Below, in pieces: positions 36,580 to 49,931 of a stretch of 64,000 nucleotides of DNA (the stretch's first letter is position 1; every line of letters starts with the position of its first letter). The notes beneath the pieces were generated by a model. The model saw only the letters and a list, made by a program, of their open reading frames with translations, had not been told where the DNA came from and ran no database searches. The stretch comes from Galeopsis tetrahit (lineage: Eukaryota; Streptophyta; Magnoliopsida; Lamiales; Lamiaceae), in the NCBI GenBank assembly GCA_963675135.1, contig OY776130.1, positions 61,909,808 to 61,973,807 on the forward strand, given 5' to 3'. Made by a program: the position numbers and the translations under genes.

Positions 36580-39500
36580 ATGGGTGACACAACCGAGACG
36601 GTGTCTATCGAAGAGGCGCTCGAACTAGTGCTTAGGGTTGGGCAAAGGCTGCCGCCGGTGACGGCGCCGCTCCACCATGCTATCGGAAAAGTCTTGGCTC
36701 AAGACGTCGTTGCTCCCGAACCACATCCTTCTTATCCTGCTTCTATCAAGGTTTCTCGCTCTTCTGAATTTGAGGGCTAAGTTAATATATGCCTTATTGA
36801 TTGTGTTTAATATCCAAATGTATATACTTAGAAATCGATTCTTACCGTGAGAAATGTTTATTGTGTGGTTAAGTGTGGGTAGGCTCCATCACTCTAATTA
36901 TGCACGATGAATGAATACGAACTGCATTGTATTGTTGTTTGTGTTGTGTTTAGTTATAGAGTAGGCCTCATGTGGGTAAATTTGAAGTAAAGCTTTGGGT
37001 TCACCATTTTATATATATATTTTTTCAAGTACAATTTCCTTTTGCTTTATCTGTCCTTTTATTTATAGCTTTACTCTAAAATATTAACGATCTTCAACTC
37101 GAGGGAGAAGAATCCTCATTTTACGAGAATTTGTACTAATTCAATATTTCAATATGCTTTAACTCAGAAAAATGACAGATAGATTTTCAGAGAGGAAGAT
37201 CAGATTCATAAGGTTCCATGGAATTCAAATTCTTCAGCACTTTGGATTCCTTGTTATATATTTTTAACATATCATATGTAACTTCCTTAAGTCAGTTATT
37301 AGGCATCTAAGGAATTGGGAAAGCATTTGCGCTCTTGCTGATTTTTGTTTTGGTACTTGCACATATCTGCTGTGAGTTCCTGTCTATGTTCCTAATTTTG
37401 TTAGAACCTCAATATTATCTCAAAAAAGTCTATGTATTAATAATACTTGTTTCAGTCAATTGCTGCTAAAGATGCCATGACATTTTATAACATACTTTCT
37501 GCCTACTCCTTGAAATGACGTGGGGCAAGCTTATTGTCTTATTTTCTTTGGAAGTGCCCGACCCGTAAATAATTACTACTCCTAATATGAGGCACGATAT
37601 AGTAAGCCCAATGTTAACTGTACATTCACATTCAATCTTCCACTTCCTATGCTGCTCCTACTTTGTTTTCCCTGTGAAAAAGAAGAAGGCCCTAACTATC
37701 TGAATTCATTACACAAACTGTACCCGGACCAACTGAATACTTACCTTTGTTACTTGTTGATACTAATGGTTCCTTATGATAAGCTTTAGTGGTTCACTTG
37801 ATTTTTTCTTATTCTGTACTGATGGCGTATAATGCCTCAACTGATTGTTCTTGATACGTAATACATATTAAAATTCTTCAAGTTTTTCAGTCAGATTTTT
37901 AGCTGGAAATCATTTTCTGTTCTGTTTTATAGGATGGGTATGCAGTAATTGCTTCAGATGGTCCGGGTGTGTATCCTGTCATTGCAGAGTCACGAGCGGG
38001 AGATGATGGTATTGATGTCAAATTGACTCCTGGAACAATTGCATATGTTACAACTGGAGGTGAGTATAATCTAGTGTTTGGGATTTATTATTTTCTCGGT
38101 CTTTGTATCATTGGACAGTGCACCATATTCTTTACATAGTGAAGCCATTTCTTGAGTTTTGCGTATGGCTTAGTTTTCGAGATATAATTTGCCAAATTGA
38201 ACCATCTGTTACCTATATACACATATATTCTCTATAGAATGGTTAGAAAAAGGGTCTATGTATAAAATTTATTTAAGCACATTATGGAATCGCCAAAACC
38301 TCCCCGAACCAAGTGGACAGCAAACTGTGGTTTCATTATTTTATTGGACCACATTTGAGTTGGGTTTTAACAACTGCAAACGTTGTTTGGAGCCCTAAAA
38401 AATGTTATAATGAAATTCTTTTTTCTTTGTTTAGGACCAATACCTTATGGCGCCGATGCTGTTGTGCAAGTAGAGGACACTCTAATAGTGGAGGATATTG
38501 GTACAAAGCGTGTAAAAGTATTGAAACAGGTTTCACAAGGATGTGATATCAGGCCAGTGGTATGAATCTGCTCATTTTGCTATATTTTTATTTTTACTTG
38601 ACTTTTTCAATCACAAGTTGAATGGGTTTCTTTAGTGCTTAGCTTAGCTCATGGCAAGTAGTTTTATTGAGACTTATATTGTTGCTCAATTTATTCTGTT
38701 AAAATCTTACGTAGTAAAGTCATGGAGTTAGGAATTTGGAGTGTCTTTAAAAGTATTAAGATGGTGAAAAGCTTTGTGTTACCAGAAACTTATTTTGTGA
38801 CACTGTTCACATTACTATGGTTTTGCTCATCTACAACTGGAAACTTCTATAAATATTTTTATCCTGAAGAGGTATATTTTGTCTATAATTTCTTTGTGTA
38901 TATCTACTGAATGATATAGAAGTTTAAAATTCTGGAGGACCTTGTGGGACTGGGAATTTATTGCGAGTCTTGTTTTAGCATCGGTTGAATGTTTTTCTTC
39001 AATGGTATGGTAGGACCTTTAATATCTATTTTCTTGAAAATTTTGAAACCATTCTTGTTATTATGAAGATATAAGAGGTGACTCCCCACTCCCCCTTTTG
39101 AAGAGAAATTAGTGCTGACTTTTGTGCTTTCAAACTAATCTTGTTTTTGGTGGAGAGCTTGCCCATCTATACGAGATTAGATCATGACCCATTGACTGTC
39201 ATATTCTAAACTCTTTTTGAAGAGAAATTAGTGGTGACTTGTAGCCACCCATTTTTCTGCCTTACAAACTATAATATCAAAAAGCGATTTCTTCCTACTG
39301 TAGTCTGTATGCCTACTGTGTCTCATTTTTATCGCCTTTTCATTTGTACATTATGATCCTCTGAGGTCGATATAGGCTTTCAATGTGAATGGATGCAATA
39401 GCTCCGGTTGATCTCATGTATATTTAATTGTAACTAATTGATAGGGGTGTGACATTGCTAAAGGTGATATAGTTTTGAAGTCTGGAGAGCGTTTAGGTGC

Positions 39501-42500
39501 TGCAGAAGTTGGCCTACTTGCCACAGTGGGCGTAACAGCCGTGAAGGTATCCCTTATATCCCTACTCTATCTCTCTCTTCTCCATGTTTCCTTGGTATTG
39601 GTCTTCAGCAGAACTTTTGCTCTTGAGCAGAAGGATAATTTTGAAATCTTAATGACAATGCTATTTACAGGTATATCCGATTCCGAAAGTTGCAGTGCTT
39701 TCCACAGGCGATGAACTTGTTGATCCGTCGACTGGGTCTTTAAATCGTGGTCAGGTAGGGGAGACTTTCCAATTGAGCAGAAAGAAACTTTCCAATTTCG
39801 AGATAAAAATCTAGGATCTATGTAACTTTTTAAGTTATTGTGGATTCTGTCAGGTTCATCTCTATCACTTCTTGTGTAAAGATGAGCTGATTGTGGTGAA
39901 CTAGTGCAATTTAGTGTTAGACGGTTGCCTATTTGAACACTATCCTATCCTATTGAAACACAGGAAGTTGTGATATTGTGGAGTGTTACATCTGTATTCA
40001 TATAGATTTTCATAATTTACTGGATTTCCATTTTCTATCTTTGGTTTTGTATGCCAATGTGTGTTTCTCTCACTTTCACTGAACGGTGTTGAATTCTTTA
40101 TGCTTACAAACATTTATGAACCTTTGACAAAATCTGGTGCTTCAAGGTGATAATTTATTGCATGCTCGGATGTCTCATAGGTCATAGCCCTGAAATTTTT
40201 CCGTCTTAAGTCTAGTTTAATCTTCCATCTCTTCTACTACCTTCCATCTTCTCCTATCTTACAACTTCTAAGGAATCAATTTGCTGTTCATTTCACTTTT
40301 ATTATTTAACCTCTTCTTCTTTTTCTTTTAATATAGGACCTGTTGACTTTCTTTATATTGCATCCTTAACTAAAGGTTTCTTATTAGATGTAACTAAAGG
40401 TTTCTTATTAGATGCTCTAGTCTTCTGCAGATTAGGGACTCCAACCGTGCCATGATCCTCAGTGCTTCTATGCAGCAGCAGTGTGAGGTTCTTGATCTGG
40501 GTATAGCTCGTGACGATGAAAAGGAAATAGAGAGTATCTTTGATAAAGCTTTTTCTAGTGATGTTGATATCCTATTAACTTCTGGAGGAGTATCAATGGG
40601 AGACAGGGATTTTGTGAAGCCTTTACTTAAAAAGAGTGGAAAAGTATATTTTCATAAGGTAGTGCTTGCAATTCTTAGCGATTTAGATATTTATGGATTC
40701 TTAAAAAGGATTTTAAAATGCTTTTTTTGGCCTGATTTTCCAATACAGGTTTGTATGAAACCAGGAAAGCCTCTTACATTTGCTGAGATTCTTCCTGGAT
40801 CAACTGAAAAGGGGCCCAAAAGAAAGATTCTTGCTTTTGGTTTACCTGGAAACCCGGTGAGCTGTATGGTCTGTTTCCATATCTTTGTGGTTCCGACAAT
40901 TCGACATCTTGCCGGATGGACACAGCCTCACTTTCCAAGGTTTTCAAGAGCTGTAAATCTCTTTTTATTTCTGTATCATCTTGATCACCGTTCTTCATTT
41001 ACTTTCCATTCATTCTTTTAAGTAATATTTATTATCTTCTTATGTGTATGGTGGGTAGAGTACATGCTTGCCTCAAGCAATCAATAAAAGCAGACCGAGT
41101 TCGTACAGAATTCCACCGTGCCTCTGTCCAGTGGGAACTTGATAATGGTTCACAAATATCAGGGTAAGAGTTATTTCTTGCCTTTGTTACATTGCATTTC
41201 TGCTACCCCCCCCCCTCCCTCCCTCCCTCTCAGTCACACACGTATGTCTTGTGTTTGTGCCTCCATGTATGGGGGTGTGCATAAGAGTTACTCCCTCCAT
41301 ACCGCTGATAGGCTTCCTTTCTACTTTCACGTTTTCCAAATTATAGGTTTGTTTCTTTGTTAACGTCATTAACTATTTTCCAATTGATCAAAATGACCCT
41401 CTTTAACACACTTACTTATGACAAAATTTCAATGAAAATTAAATTTTTTGTGATCTTGTGTAAGGGTAAAATAGAAAGAACATAGGAAAAAATTGCAATT
41501 CCCATAACATTTAATATGTCATCTCGTTCTGTGTGAGAATTTGTCCCAAGCCTATCCTAGTGGTATGAAGGGAGCACAAGTTATGTTCAATCTATAAATT
41601 ATTTCTGAATTTGTTCAAAGCTGTTTTTTTTTTGCTTGATGGGATGGAAATGAGCGTTTATCCTAATTTGATGAAAGCCAGATTTGTTGCTGAAAGCACT
41701 GGTCACCAAAATAGCAGTCGACTCTTGAGTATGAAGTCAGCAAATGCCTTATTAGAGTTGCCACCGACAGGCAACTTGATTCCTGCTGGAAGTTCTGTGG
41801 TGGCAATTATTATCTCTGATGTAATTGGTTTTGGTGGGACTAATAGTTTGCCATCATCAATTCCAGTGTCCGTAACACCGAAAAGTAACCATAACAACAT
41901 AGATACAAACAAGTTTGGAGGTTCTGAGTTTAAAGTGGCTATTGTTACAGTGAGTGACACAGTTGCATCAGGGGCAGGACCTGATAGGAGGTAACAACTT
42001 TCACCTCTATGTCTTATTCGATATATTCATTAGTTTGAGGAGTAAATTGCAAGATTAGTCCCTTGTTTGTTGGGTGCTGGCTACTTTAGTCCCATATGAA
42101 TCAAATTTCTCAATTAAGTCCCAGAATTTTTAAAACGCTGACAATTTTTTTTTGTTTTAGGACGATAGTTTATTTGTGATTTTTAATTGTATTAATTGAA
42201 ATTCATATGTTGGTGTCTCATTATGCCACGTAAGTGATGCCAAGTCATTTAGTCGGTTGAAACATGGAATTCCAACTGCTCACATGAGCCTCACGTGCAG
42301 AAAATCTTGCAATGTAGGACTAAATTTGCATCATTTTAAAAGTTATGGGACTTGATTGAAAAAAAGGATTCATATGGGACTAAAAACGTTAACACCTTAA
42401 GATATATGACCAATTTTGCAATGTACTGTTAGTTTGAGTGTACCCTGCAATAATAACTGGAGTAAGATTACGTTTCTTATAAAAGAAGTGGAGAAAGATT

Positions 42501-45482
42501 GATAGATTTTGCGCACATATTACTGAAGATACCTCAAATTAACTGGTAGAGATTGATAGAGTATGCATGCAATTAATTTGTGAATAGATCCCTCCTTAAA
42601 TTTCGGGTACTCATAAGTCATACACACCCTGATATTATATAAAAGGAAATATGCTGCAGTTAGTGGTAAAAGCTGAACTAGTATAAGTTGCATCCTGATA
42701 CATCTTTCCGGATCATGATTCCTGAAAGGTCACTTTATTGATGCTAGAATAAACATGCAATTCATAATACATCCATGTGAAAGAACAATATGGATGAACC
42801 GAAGAATTTGCCACATAATTATGTTTTTTAATGTCATTGCATTTATATGGTTGTGGTTTAAACTTGAGGCCTTTTCTGTTAAGTGTTAACTTGAGTTGGT
42901 TTATTAATGATCTCCATAAAACTTGGTTAATGCCTCCTTCAAACTAGTATGAAGTATCCTCAGAGTTAAACAAAATCTGTGATTAAAATAGTCAAAATGT
43001 CCATATGTTCTCTCTGATATGTGCACTAAAAGGCAACAACGTAGTTAATTCTTCATAAGCTGAACTAGTATAAGTTGCATCCTGATACATCTTTCCGGAT
43101 CATGATTCCTGAAAGGTCACTTTATTGATGCTAGAATAAACATGCAATTCATAATACATCCATGTGAAAGAACAATATGGATGAACTGAAGAATTTGCCA
43201 CATAATTATGTTTTTTAATGTCATTGCATTTATATGGTTGTGGTTTAAACTTGAGGCCTTTTCTGTTAAGTGTTAACTTGAGTTGGTTTATTAATGATCT
43301 CCATAAAACTTGGTTAATGCCTCCTTCAAACTAGTATGAAGTATCCTCAGAGTTGAACAAAATCTGTGATTAAAATAGTCAAAATGTCCATATGTTCTCT
43401 CCGATATGTGCACTAAAAGGCAACAACGTAGTTAATTCTTCATAAGCTGAACTAGTATAAGTTGCATCCTGATACATCTTTCCGGATCATGATTCCTGAA
43501 AGGTCACTTTATTGATGCTAGAATAAACATGCAACTCATATTACATCCATGTGAAAGAACAACATGGATTAACAGAAGAATTTGCCACATAATTATGTTT
43601 TAATGACATTGCATTTATATGGTTGTGGTTTAAACTTGAGGCCTTCTTTTCTGTTAACTTGAGTTGGTTTCTTATTAGTGATCTCCATAAAACTTGGTTA
43701 ATGCCTCCTTCAAAGTAATATCCTCAGAGTTAAACAAAATCTGTGATTAAAATAGTCAAAATGTCCATATTTTCTCTCTGATATGTGCACTAAAAGGCAA
43801 CAATGTAGTTAATTCTTCATAAGTGCATTTGAAATTCATATAAATTGATATAATAAGTATTGAGGGACCGGTCCTGCTGTTCAGCCTGATAGAATTCCTT
43901 GCACACATCAAAGATTTGGGAAATATTCTCTTTAACAAAGATAACTCAAAAGTTAAATATTTTGGTGTGTGGGGGAACTAGGCTTTATTTATTTATTAAT
44001 TTTTTATTTTTTTAATTTCTAGTTCCAAACTACATTCTACTAGTTATTCAGCTGTGTTATGTGGCTTGATAAATTTTTTGATTTTGTAGTGGGCCACATG
44101 CAGTATCTGTTTTGAATTCAGCATCAGAAAAACTTGGTGGAGCAAGGGTTGTTGCTACAGCAGTTGTTCCAGATGAAATTCCAAAAATCAAGGAATTGCT
44201 GGAGAGATGGAGTGATATTGATAAAATGGACCTCATTCTTACCCTTGGTAAGTCTGTAGATTATATGTGCTTGGATGCAATTTGTAGGATTCATAAGCGG
44301 GTCCCAGATTTTATTCTCTTCATTCGTCCATTGAGGGAAAAAAAACTTTCAGTTTAACACTGTTTTGAATATTGTTCTTGAGTTTGCTTTACATTTTTTC
44401 TCAATAATCTGAAATGAATTAGGTGGTACTGGATTCACCCCAAGGGATGTTACTCCCGAAGCTACCAAAGAGGTGATTCGCAGAGAGACACCTGGTCTTG
44501 TTTATGTCATGATGCAAGAGAGCTTAAAGGTATCTAATTTTGTTAATTTTTTTAAAGCTACTACTATACTTTCTGGATTTGTACCTGGTTGGAAAATTGA
44601 AATACGTTTCCTGCAGGTCTTAGTTTAAACTCACTAGCACATATTGACATGAAAAAGCTGTAGTCATAAGCTCAATATTTCCTGGAAAATTTTCTAATAA
44701 TGATGAGCTGTGGGAACCTTTTTATAAGGTGTTTGTGGTTCAGAAGTTTATGGTAGTTGACTGCGTTTCTAGTATTGTGAAGTGCTTGTTTCTGTAGATA
44801 TTTGAACAGATTTTCAACTTAATTTTACCCCCCCCCCCTCCCCCCCCAAAAAAAAAAATAAAAAATTAATTCGTTAAATTAAATATTACAGTTTTTGTTC
44901 ATCAACAATTGAATACTTTTCTGTAATCATGTGAGCAGGTGACACCATTTGCAATGCTATCACGCTCTGCAGCTGGAATAAGAGGATCAACATTGGTAAA
45001 CCCAGAATCTGATCTAATTATTATTAGTCTCAATGAATTAATTTTTCCCACTGTCACATATCAATTTGCCATTTTGTATCCCTTTGCATGATTTTAAGTT
45101 TGAATTTTGGCCTGGACTCATGGCATGTGTAATGAAAAAGTGATTTTTATTCTTGAAATTATATTTGGGCTGGAGCCCGTAAACTCATCGGTCATATAAT
45201 ATAGTAAACGAAATTGTCTCCTGTATGATACAAATAAGTCTATTATCCAAATTGTTAACTTTTGTGTGTGATCAGATCATAAACATGCCGGGAAATCCCA
45301 ACGCCGTTGGTGAATGTATGGAGGCTCTACTACCTACGCTTAAGCACGCGTTGAATCAAATCAAGGGCAACAAGAGAGAGAAACATCCCCGTCACGTACC
45401 TCATGCACAAGCGGCGCCCGTTGATACTTGGGAGCAAAGCTATAAGCTGGCTCAAGAAACTGGCTGCTCTTGTTCCCATTAG
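36580..45482 (+). CDS. CNX1: Molybdenum-cofactor biosynthesis protein CNX1 (MoeA-MogA fusion)
   Basis: Thirteen exons: 36580-36750, 37933-38059, 38435-38559, 39445-39546, 39671-39754, 40431-40658, 40749-40939, 41059-41163, 41682-41990, 44090-44247, 44423-44529, 44939-44995 and 45276-45482. They give 656 residues, near the usual ~670. ATG 36580 ([14 protein letters not shown]) is used; the frame upstream holds only a TTG. The N-terminal E domain (MoeA, about 1-426) has [20 protein letters not shown] (254-261) and GLPGNPVS (310-317). A short linker follows, then the G domain (MogA, about 461-656) with [34 protein letters not shown] (532-548) and MPGNPNA (592-598). The G domain adenylylates molybdopterin and the E domain inserts molybdate, making the cofactor for nitrate reductase and aldehyde/xanthine oxidases in the cytosol. 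No lesions were seen. Introns 8 and 9 hold repeats. Confidence 0.97.
41291..41574. mobile_element. Stowaway MITE in CNX1 intron 8
   Basis: Left CTCCCTCCATACCGCTGATA, right CTAGTGGTATGAAGGGAG, with TA before the left terminus. The right flank is degenerate. It lies about 107 bases before the exon-9 acceptor. Confidence 0.7.
42040..42428. mobile_element. Mutator-like MITE in CNX1 intron 9
   Basis: The inverted ends GAGTAAATTGCAAGATTAG and the complement of CCAATTTTGCAATGTACTG are followed inward by paired TTAGTCCCATATGAATC and CAAxTAAGTCCCA blocks. A 10-bp repeat TTAGTTTGAG (42030-42039 and 42429-42438) flanks the 389-bp element. Target-site length and TIR extent fit a Mutator-like MITE. Confidence 0.75.
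42672..43825 (+). repeat. 387-bp tandem triplication in CNX1 intron 9
   Basis: GCTGAACTAGTATAAGTTGC begins at 42672, 43059 and 43446, so the period is 387 bp twice. I see only about three base differences between copies 1 and 2; copy 3 has extra substitutions and short deletions. The array sits in the intron that separates linker-encoding exon 9 from the main MogA exons. No open frame or TE signature. Confidence 0.88.
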
Positions 45483-47830
45483 TTGCGTAGCTTAAAATGT
45501 GCGCCTAAGGTGCTCGAGGCTATAGGTTCTTCGTCTCGGTGCGCCTTTTCAGGTGCCCCTCTTTTCCTTTTTAGAGTTTCTTCACCCATGTAAAAATCAT
45601 TTCTGCCAAAAAAATAACTCCAAATAAATCAAAGGCAAATCATAGACAAGAAAACAGTGTTGAATTTAGGCCTAGAGTTCAAGAAAAAAAAACGGTAAAG
45701 GAGAAACTAACATCTGTGCCCCTATATGTATACTAGGTTATTTTCCTCATTTTTCTTTGTGGATCTTGTCTCTATTGCTACAATTTAAATTTATGATGAG
45801 AATGAGAACTAGACTGTTGATTAATTGTTGGCTTTGCTACATTTGATGTTTTTTTTCATGTTTACATCAGTTGTGACGTTCATTAGTTGATTTTTGGGTT
45901 TTATTATGTGACTTTATATGGTGCTGAACTTTAATCTATAGGACAATATTTGCCAAATATGATATACAAATATAAGAAAAATGTTTAGTGAAAAAGGACA
46001 AGAGGCGTGACTTGTGCCTCGGGTTGTATGAGACAGTCTAGTATATGTGACGGTTTTCAATTACCTGAAAAGTTTTCATACTTTCTTTTTTTGTTTGTTC
46101 CCTAAAAGTTTGCATACTCCAAAATAAAAATAATCATCACAATCTCTACCCTCACAATATACACATATTTATCCTTCGTGCCATTACTTTTGGGACTCAC
46201 CATACACTCAACCCACTTACTTTATTTATTTTATATATAAAAGTTTACAAAATTACCCCTCAACACTCTCATCATTACATTTTTTTCTTAAACTATGTGC
46301 CCAAGATTCCCCGCAAACTTTTCGGGGACGGAGGGAGTAGTATTTTTTTCGGTTCGATTTGCATAGGCTGACCCCAAAAAGCTATAGTTTAAAAAAGGCT
46401 TGTCGATTATTTTCGAACTAGCAAAAAATTGAAGCCCAATTTGCTCCAATTTTTGGATCATATTTATACATATATGCATTCATTGGATAACTACATATAG
46501 CTTTTTTTTTTTTTTTTGAAAATAACTACATATAGCTTATTGAAGTTGAATAGATCAATACTTCAAAGTTTTATTAAAATGATTAATAATATGACACTTA
46601 TTATTTACTAAATGTTAAGTATAATAAAAAATATTAAAAAAAGGTAAAATTAGTATTTCACAAATATTGTACTGTACTCATTAATAGTTTACATCACTGT
46701 ATAGACATGTTAAACAAATTTTATAAAAATGAATTATTTAATACTCCGTAAGATGTATATCTAGAACGATTGCTAATGCTGCCAAAAGAACTATATATAT
46801 GCCGGTGCTGCTACATTTTGTACTGTATATATGTATTGGAAAATATATAATTTGCACTAGTCGGTCACTTATGAAAATAATTATTATACTTATGAATATA
46901 TAAAAATTTACATAAATATCATATTTTATCAACACATACATCGGAACCATTAATTTTTTTTTTTTTTATATAGGAGTACAAAATAATACATATTGTTAGT
47001 GGCTTTGGAAGTCACGATTTATTATAAGTAGAGAAATAAAGATAAAGACTCAACCTAATTATTTTTCCATTATTTTTTTTTGTCTTTTAGCTCCTTTGTA
47101 TTTTCCGCACCGCTTCACCTTCACGTGGTCACCGCCTTCTTTTTATAGTACTGCAATTCGCGATCATATCCACAACCACAACGTTCCTAAATAGATTTCA
47201 ACAATTTCAAAAATATATTTCATAATTTCGAAGATGTATATTCGTTTTCATATAAATTCAGCAAATAAAACTCTCTCTCTAATTGAAACATTGACACATA
47301 TATGTACTTGGTTGATTATACATGCATGTAAATATAACGAAAGCTGTGAGAATTTTTTTTTTGACGATGGATAAACTTTCTAGTAAAAAAAAAGGGTTCA
47401 ATAATTTTCATACATTTAAAGTGAGAAATTATTTATAAACTCCATCGTCACAATATTTTCAATTTTAAATAAATGTCATTACTTCTTTTTCACACATATA
47501 CACAAATTAACTAATTTCTTTATTTTATACATAAAAAATTATAAAATAACATTTTAAATTTTTTATTATGTGACGGATGAAGTACTACTATTCCAATAAT
47601 AGAAACGTAAATAAAGGATGAGTTGAAGCACTAAGTAAAGATATAGTCGAGAGACACTAACAAAAACAAAAACATCGAAAACCGCGCATAAATTAAAGAA
47701 ATATTTTGCCAATTAAATACAAGTACTATAATTTGTACTAGACTATACTATTTAATTTTGTCGTTTGTTTCTTCCATATCCCATCAGAAACGAAGCCGCA
47801 AATATAACATCATCTATCATCATTTAGCTG
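45483..47830. other. Intergenic between CNX1 and vicilin
   Basis: CNX1 3' UTR, then AT-rich DNA. A probable Stowaway-type element ends at 46337 (GGGGACGGAGGGAG, matched on the left only loosely by GAAAAGTTTTCATACTTTC near 46070). No gene is supported. The stretch nearest the vicilin is its upstream region. Confidence 0.45.
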
Positions 47831-47867
47831 TATGAATGAGGACGCGGCGATAGTATACGCTCCTCCC

Positions 47868-47952
47868 TCGACACGTATCTTTTATTTAGGACACTTGTAT
47901 TCATGCATGCAATACCCCTCATCTCTATCTCCAATTCCCCCCACTATAAATC
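47868..47952 (+). promoter_or_regulatory. Vicilin promoter: RY repeat, ACGT core, TATA box
   Basis: An ACACGT core (about 47871-47876) and an RY repeat CATGCATGC (47902-47910) lie upstream of CTATAAATCC (about 47943), roughly 65 bases before the ATG. RY plus TATA at this spacing is standard for seed storage protein genes controlled by B3 and bZIP factors. A further CATGCATG lies at about 47332. Confidence 0.75.
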
Positions 47953-48017
47953 CCTCCCTACTCCCTCTTCAAATCCCACATCACCCCCTTCCATCACTCA
48001 AATTACAACACACAAAA

Positions 48018-49931
48018 ATGACTAGTTTCAAACTTTGTTTCTTACTTCTAGCATTGCTGCTTGCTTCAGCGACTCTGTCTCTGGGATCCCAGGACCCCAG
48101 AAAAGAGTCGCTGAGGCAGTGCAAGCAGCAGTGCCAACAGGAGAGGCAGCCGGATGCACGAAGGTGCATCCAGCAGTGTCAGGAACAGGCCCGACAAGAA
48201 GGCGGCCCCGAGTCGGAGATTGAGTACGTTGAGAGCGACAGAGACGACGAACAAGAGCAGAAACAGGGGAGGAATCCGTACGTGTTTGAAGATCGCCACT
48301 TCATTACCGGATTGCAAACACAACACGGCCGGCTCAGGACTCTGCCCAAATTCAGCCAGCGGTCAAGCCTTCTCAAGGGAATCAAGAACTATCGTGTAGC
48401 TATTCTGGAGGCTGATCCACACACCTTTGTCCTGCCTACTCACTTGGACGCCGAGAGTATTGTCTTCGTCGCCAAAGGTAATACTCCCTAAATAACTTTC
48501 ACACTTTTCTTTTCGTAAACTGACTGTCCCCCTACCTGCATGGACAGGTAAGGGAACGGTGAGCACAATCCAGCAGGAGAGGAGGGAGAGCTACAACATC
48601 AAAGAAGGTGATATCTTTAGGGTGAAGGCGGGTACGACGTCGTATTTGATCAACAGAGACAACAGGGATAAACTTGTCCTAGTGGAGCTTCTCCAACCCG
48701 TTAATACCCCTGGCTTATTCAAGCCGTTTTTCGGAGCCGGTGGTGAGAATCCAGAATCCTTCTACAGAGCCTTCAGCAACGAGATTCTTGAAGCCGCTTT
48801 CAACGTAATTTCTCTTAATCAGTCTTTACTATCAAACATGTTCTTACTATATATATTTCGTTTGATAAAATTGGTTATGTGTGTAGACAAGGACTGACAA
48901 GTTGGAGAAAGTGTTGGGGCAACAAAAGCAAGGAGCCATAATCAAGGCTTCTGAAGCTCAAATCAAGGCCATGAGCCAAGGAGAAGGCGGCCACTTCCCC
49001 TTCCCCTTCCCCTCCGAATCGAAGGAAACTCATAACATCTACGAACAACGCCCCGAACGCAGAAACCAGTACGGGCAGCTGTACGAGGTCAATCAGAACC
49101 AGTTCAGGCAGCTTAGAGACCTCGACCTCGCCGTTTCTATAGCCAACATTTCCCAGGTACCCCATTACTTCACACTTTTTACTTCCCTTTACCTCTTTTC
49201 AGATTTGATCATCCACATTCACATTTAGTCACTATTAAAATTAATCACTCAATTACTTCTCTTTACCTGTTTTCATATCACTATCAAAATTGATCATTCA
49301 GTTACTTCTCTTTACCTCTTTTCAGATTTGATCACTCACATTTAGTCACTATCAAAATTAATCACTCAATTATTACATAAATTTCGATAACCAAAAGTGA
49401 TATTTTCCCATAAAAAAAAACTAACTTATTTTTTAATTTATGTAATTTGGGATTTCTTATTGTTAGGGTGCGATGACTGCTCCACACTACAACTCCAGAG
49501 CTACTAAAATCGGCATAGTAGTCAACGGCGAAGGCTACTTCGAAATGGCCTGCCCCCACCTCTCATCACAGGAATCGCGCCGCAGAGGGGAAGAATCACA
49601 GGAATCGCAGCAGGGCAGCACAAGCTACCATAAAATCAGAGCAAATCTGAAAGTGGGCACAGTGGTTGTAGTTCCGGCAGGTCATCCTTTCGTGGCTGTT
49701 GCATCCAACAACCAGAATCTGCAGCTCCTCTGCTTCGAAGTGAACGCTTACAACAACGACAAATACACTCTGGCAGGGAAGAGAAACGTGATTAGCCAAT
49801 TTGAAACAGAGGCGAAACAGTTGGCGTTTGGAGTGCCGGCGAGAGAGGTGGATGAGGTGTTTAATAGCCAGCAGGAGGACTTTTTCTTCAAGGGGCCGCG
49901 CCAGCAGGGACAGGGCCGCGCCGAGGCTTAG
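48018..49931 (+). CDS. 7S vicilin-type seed storage globulin
   Basis: Exons 48018-48477, 48548-48804, 48887-49156 and 49467-49931 give 483 residues. ATG 48018 is chosen because a signal peptide follows it directly (CFLLLALLLASATLSLG, 1-23). A Gln/Arg-rich N-terminal segment has C-x3-C-x10-C-x3-C (C35, C39, C50, C54), like the helical-hairpin antimicrobial peptides cut from some vicilins. Cupin 1 starts at NPYVFEDRHF (86-95), with YRVAILEADPHTFVLPTHLD; cupin 2 follows from about 283, with YGQLYEVNQNQF, GAMTAPHYNSRATKI and VVVPAGHPFVAVAS. It forms trimers in protein storage vacuoles and is mobilised at germination. It resembles sesame 7S globulin, a known seed allergen family. Exon 4 ends at TAG 49929-49931. 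No lesions. Confidence 0.95.
49185..49412. mobile_element. Relic of the Mutator-like family in vicilin intron 3
   Basis: Contains about three diverged repeats of TTTGATCACTCACATTTAGT, CACTATCAAAATTAATCACTC and ACTTCTCTTTACCTCTTTTC, and ends in AAAAGTGATATTTTCCC. Both the repeats and the terminus match the TIRs of the intact element at 22114-23268. The left terminus is missing, so this is a deleted and internally duplicated copy. Confidence 0.6.

Noticed and set aside
42672..43825. CRISPR-like or satellite array
   Set aside because: Units are 387 bp and directly adjacent, inside a plant intron; simple tandem duplication explains it.
47832..48017. N-terminal extension of vicilin
   Set aside because: The extension lies in the promoter and 5' UTR (TATA at about 47943) and would bury the signal peptide.
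48018..49931. 11S legumin assignment
   Set aside because: There is no Asn-Gly processing site with a basic chain start, and the NPYVF...LLKGI pattern and N-terminal CxxxC motifs are of 7S vicilin.
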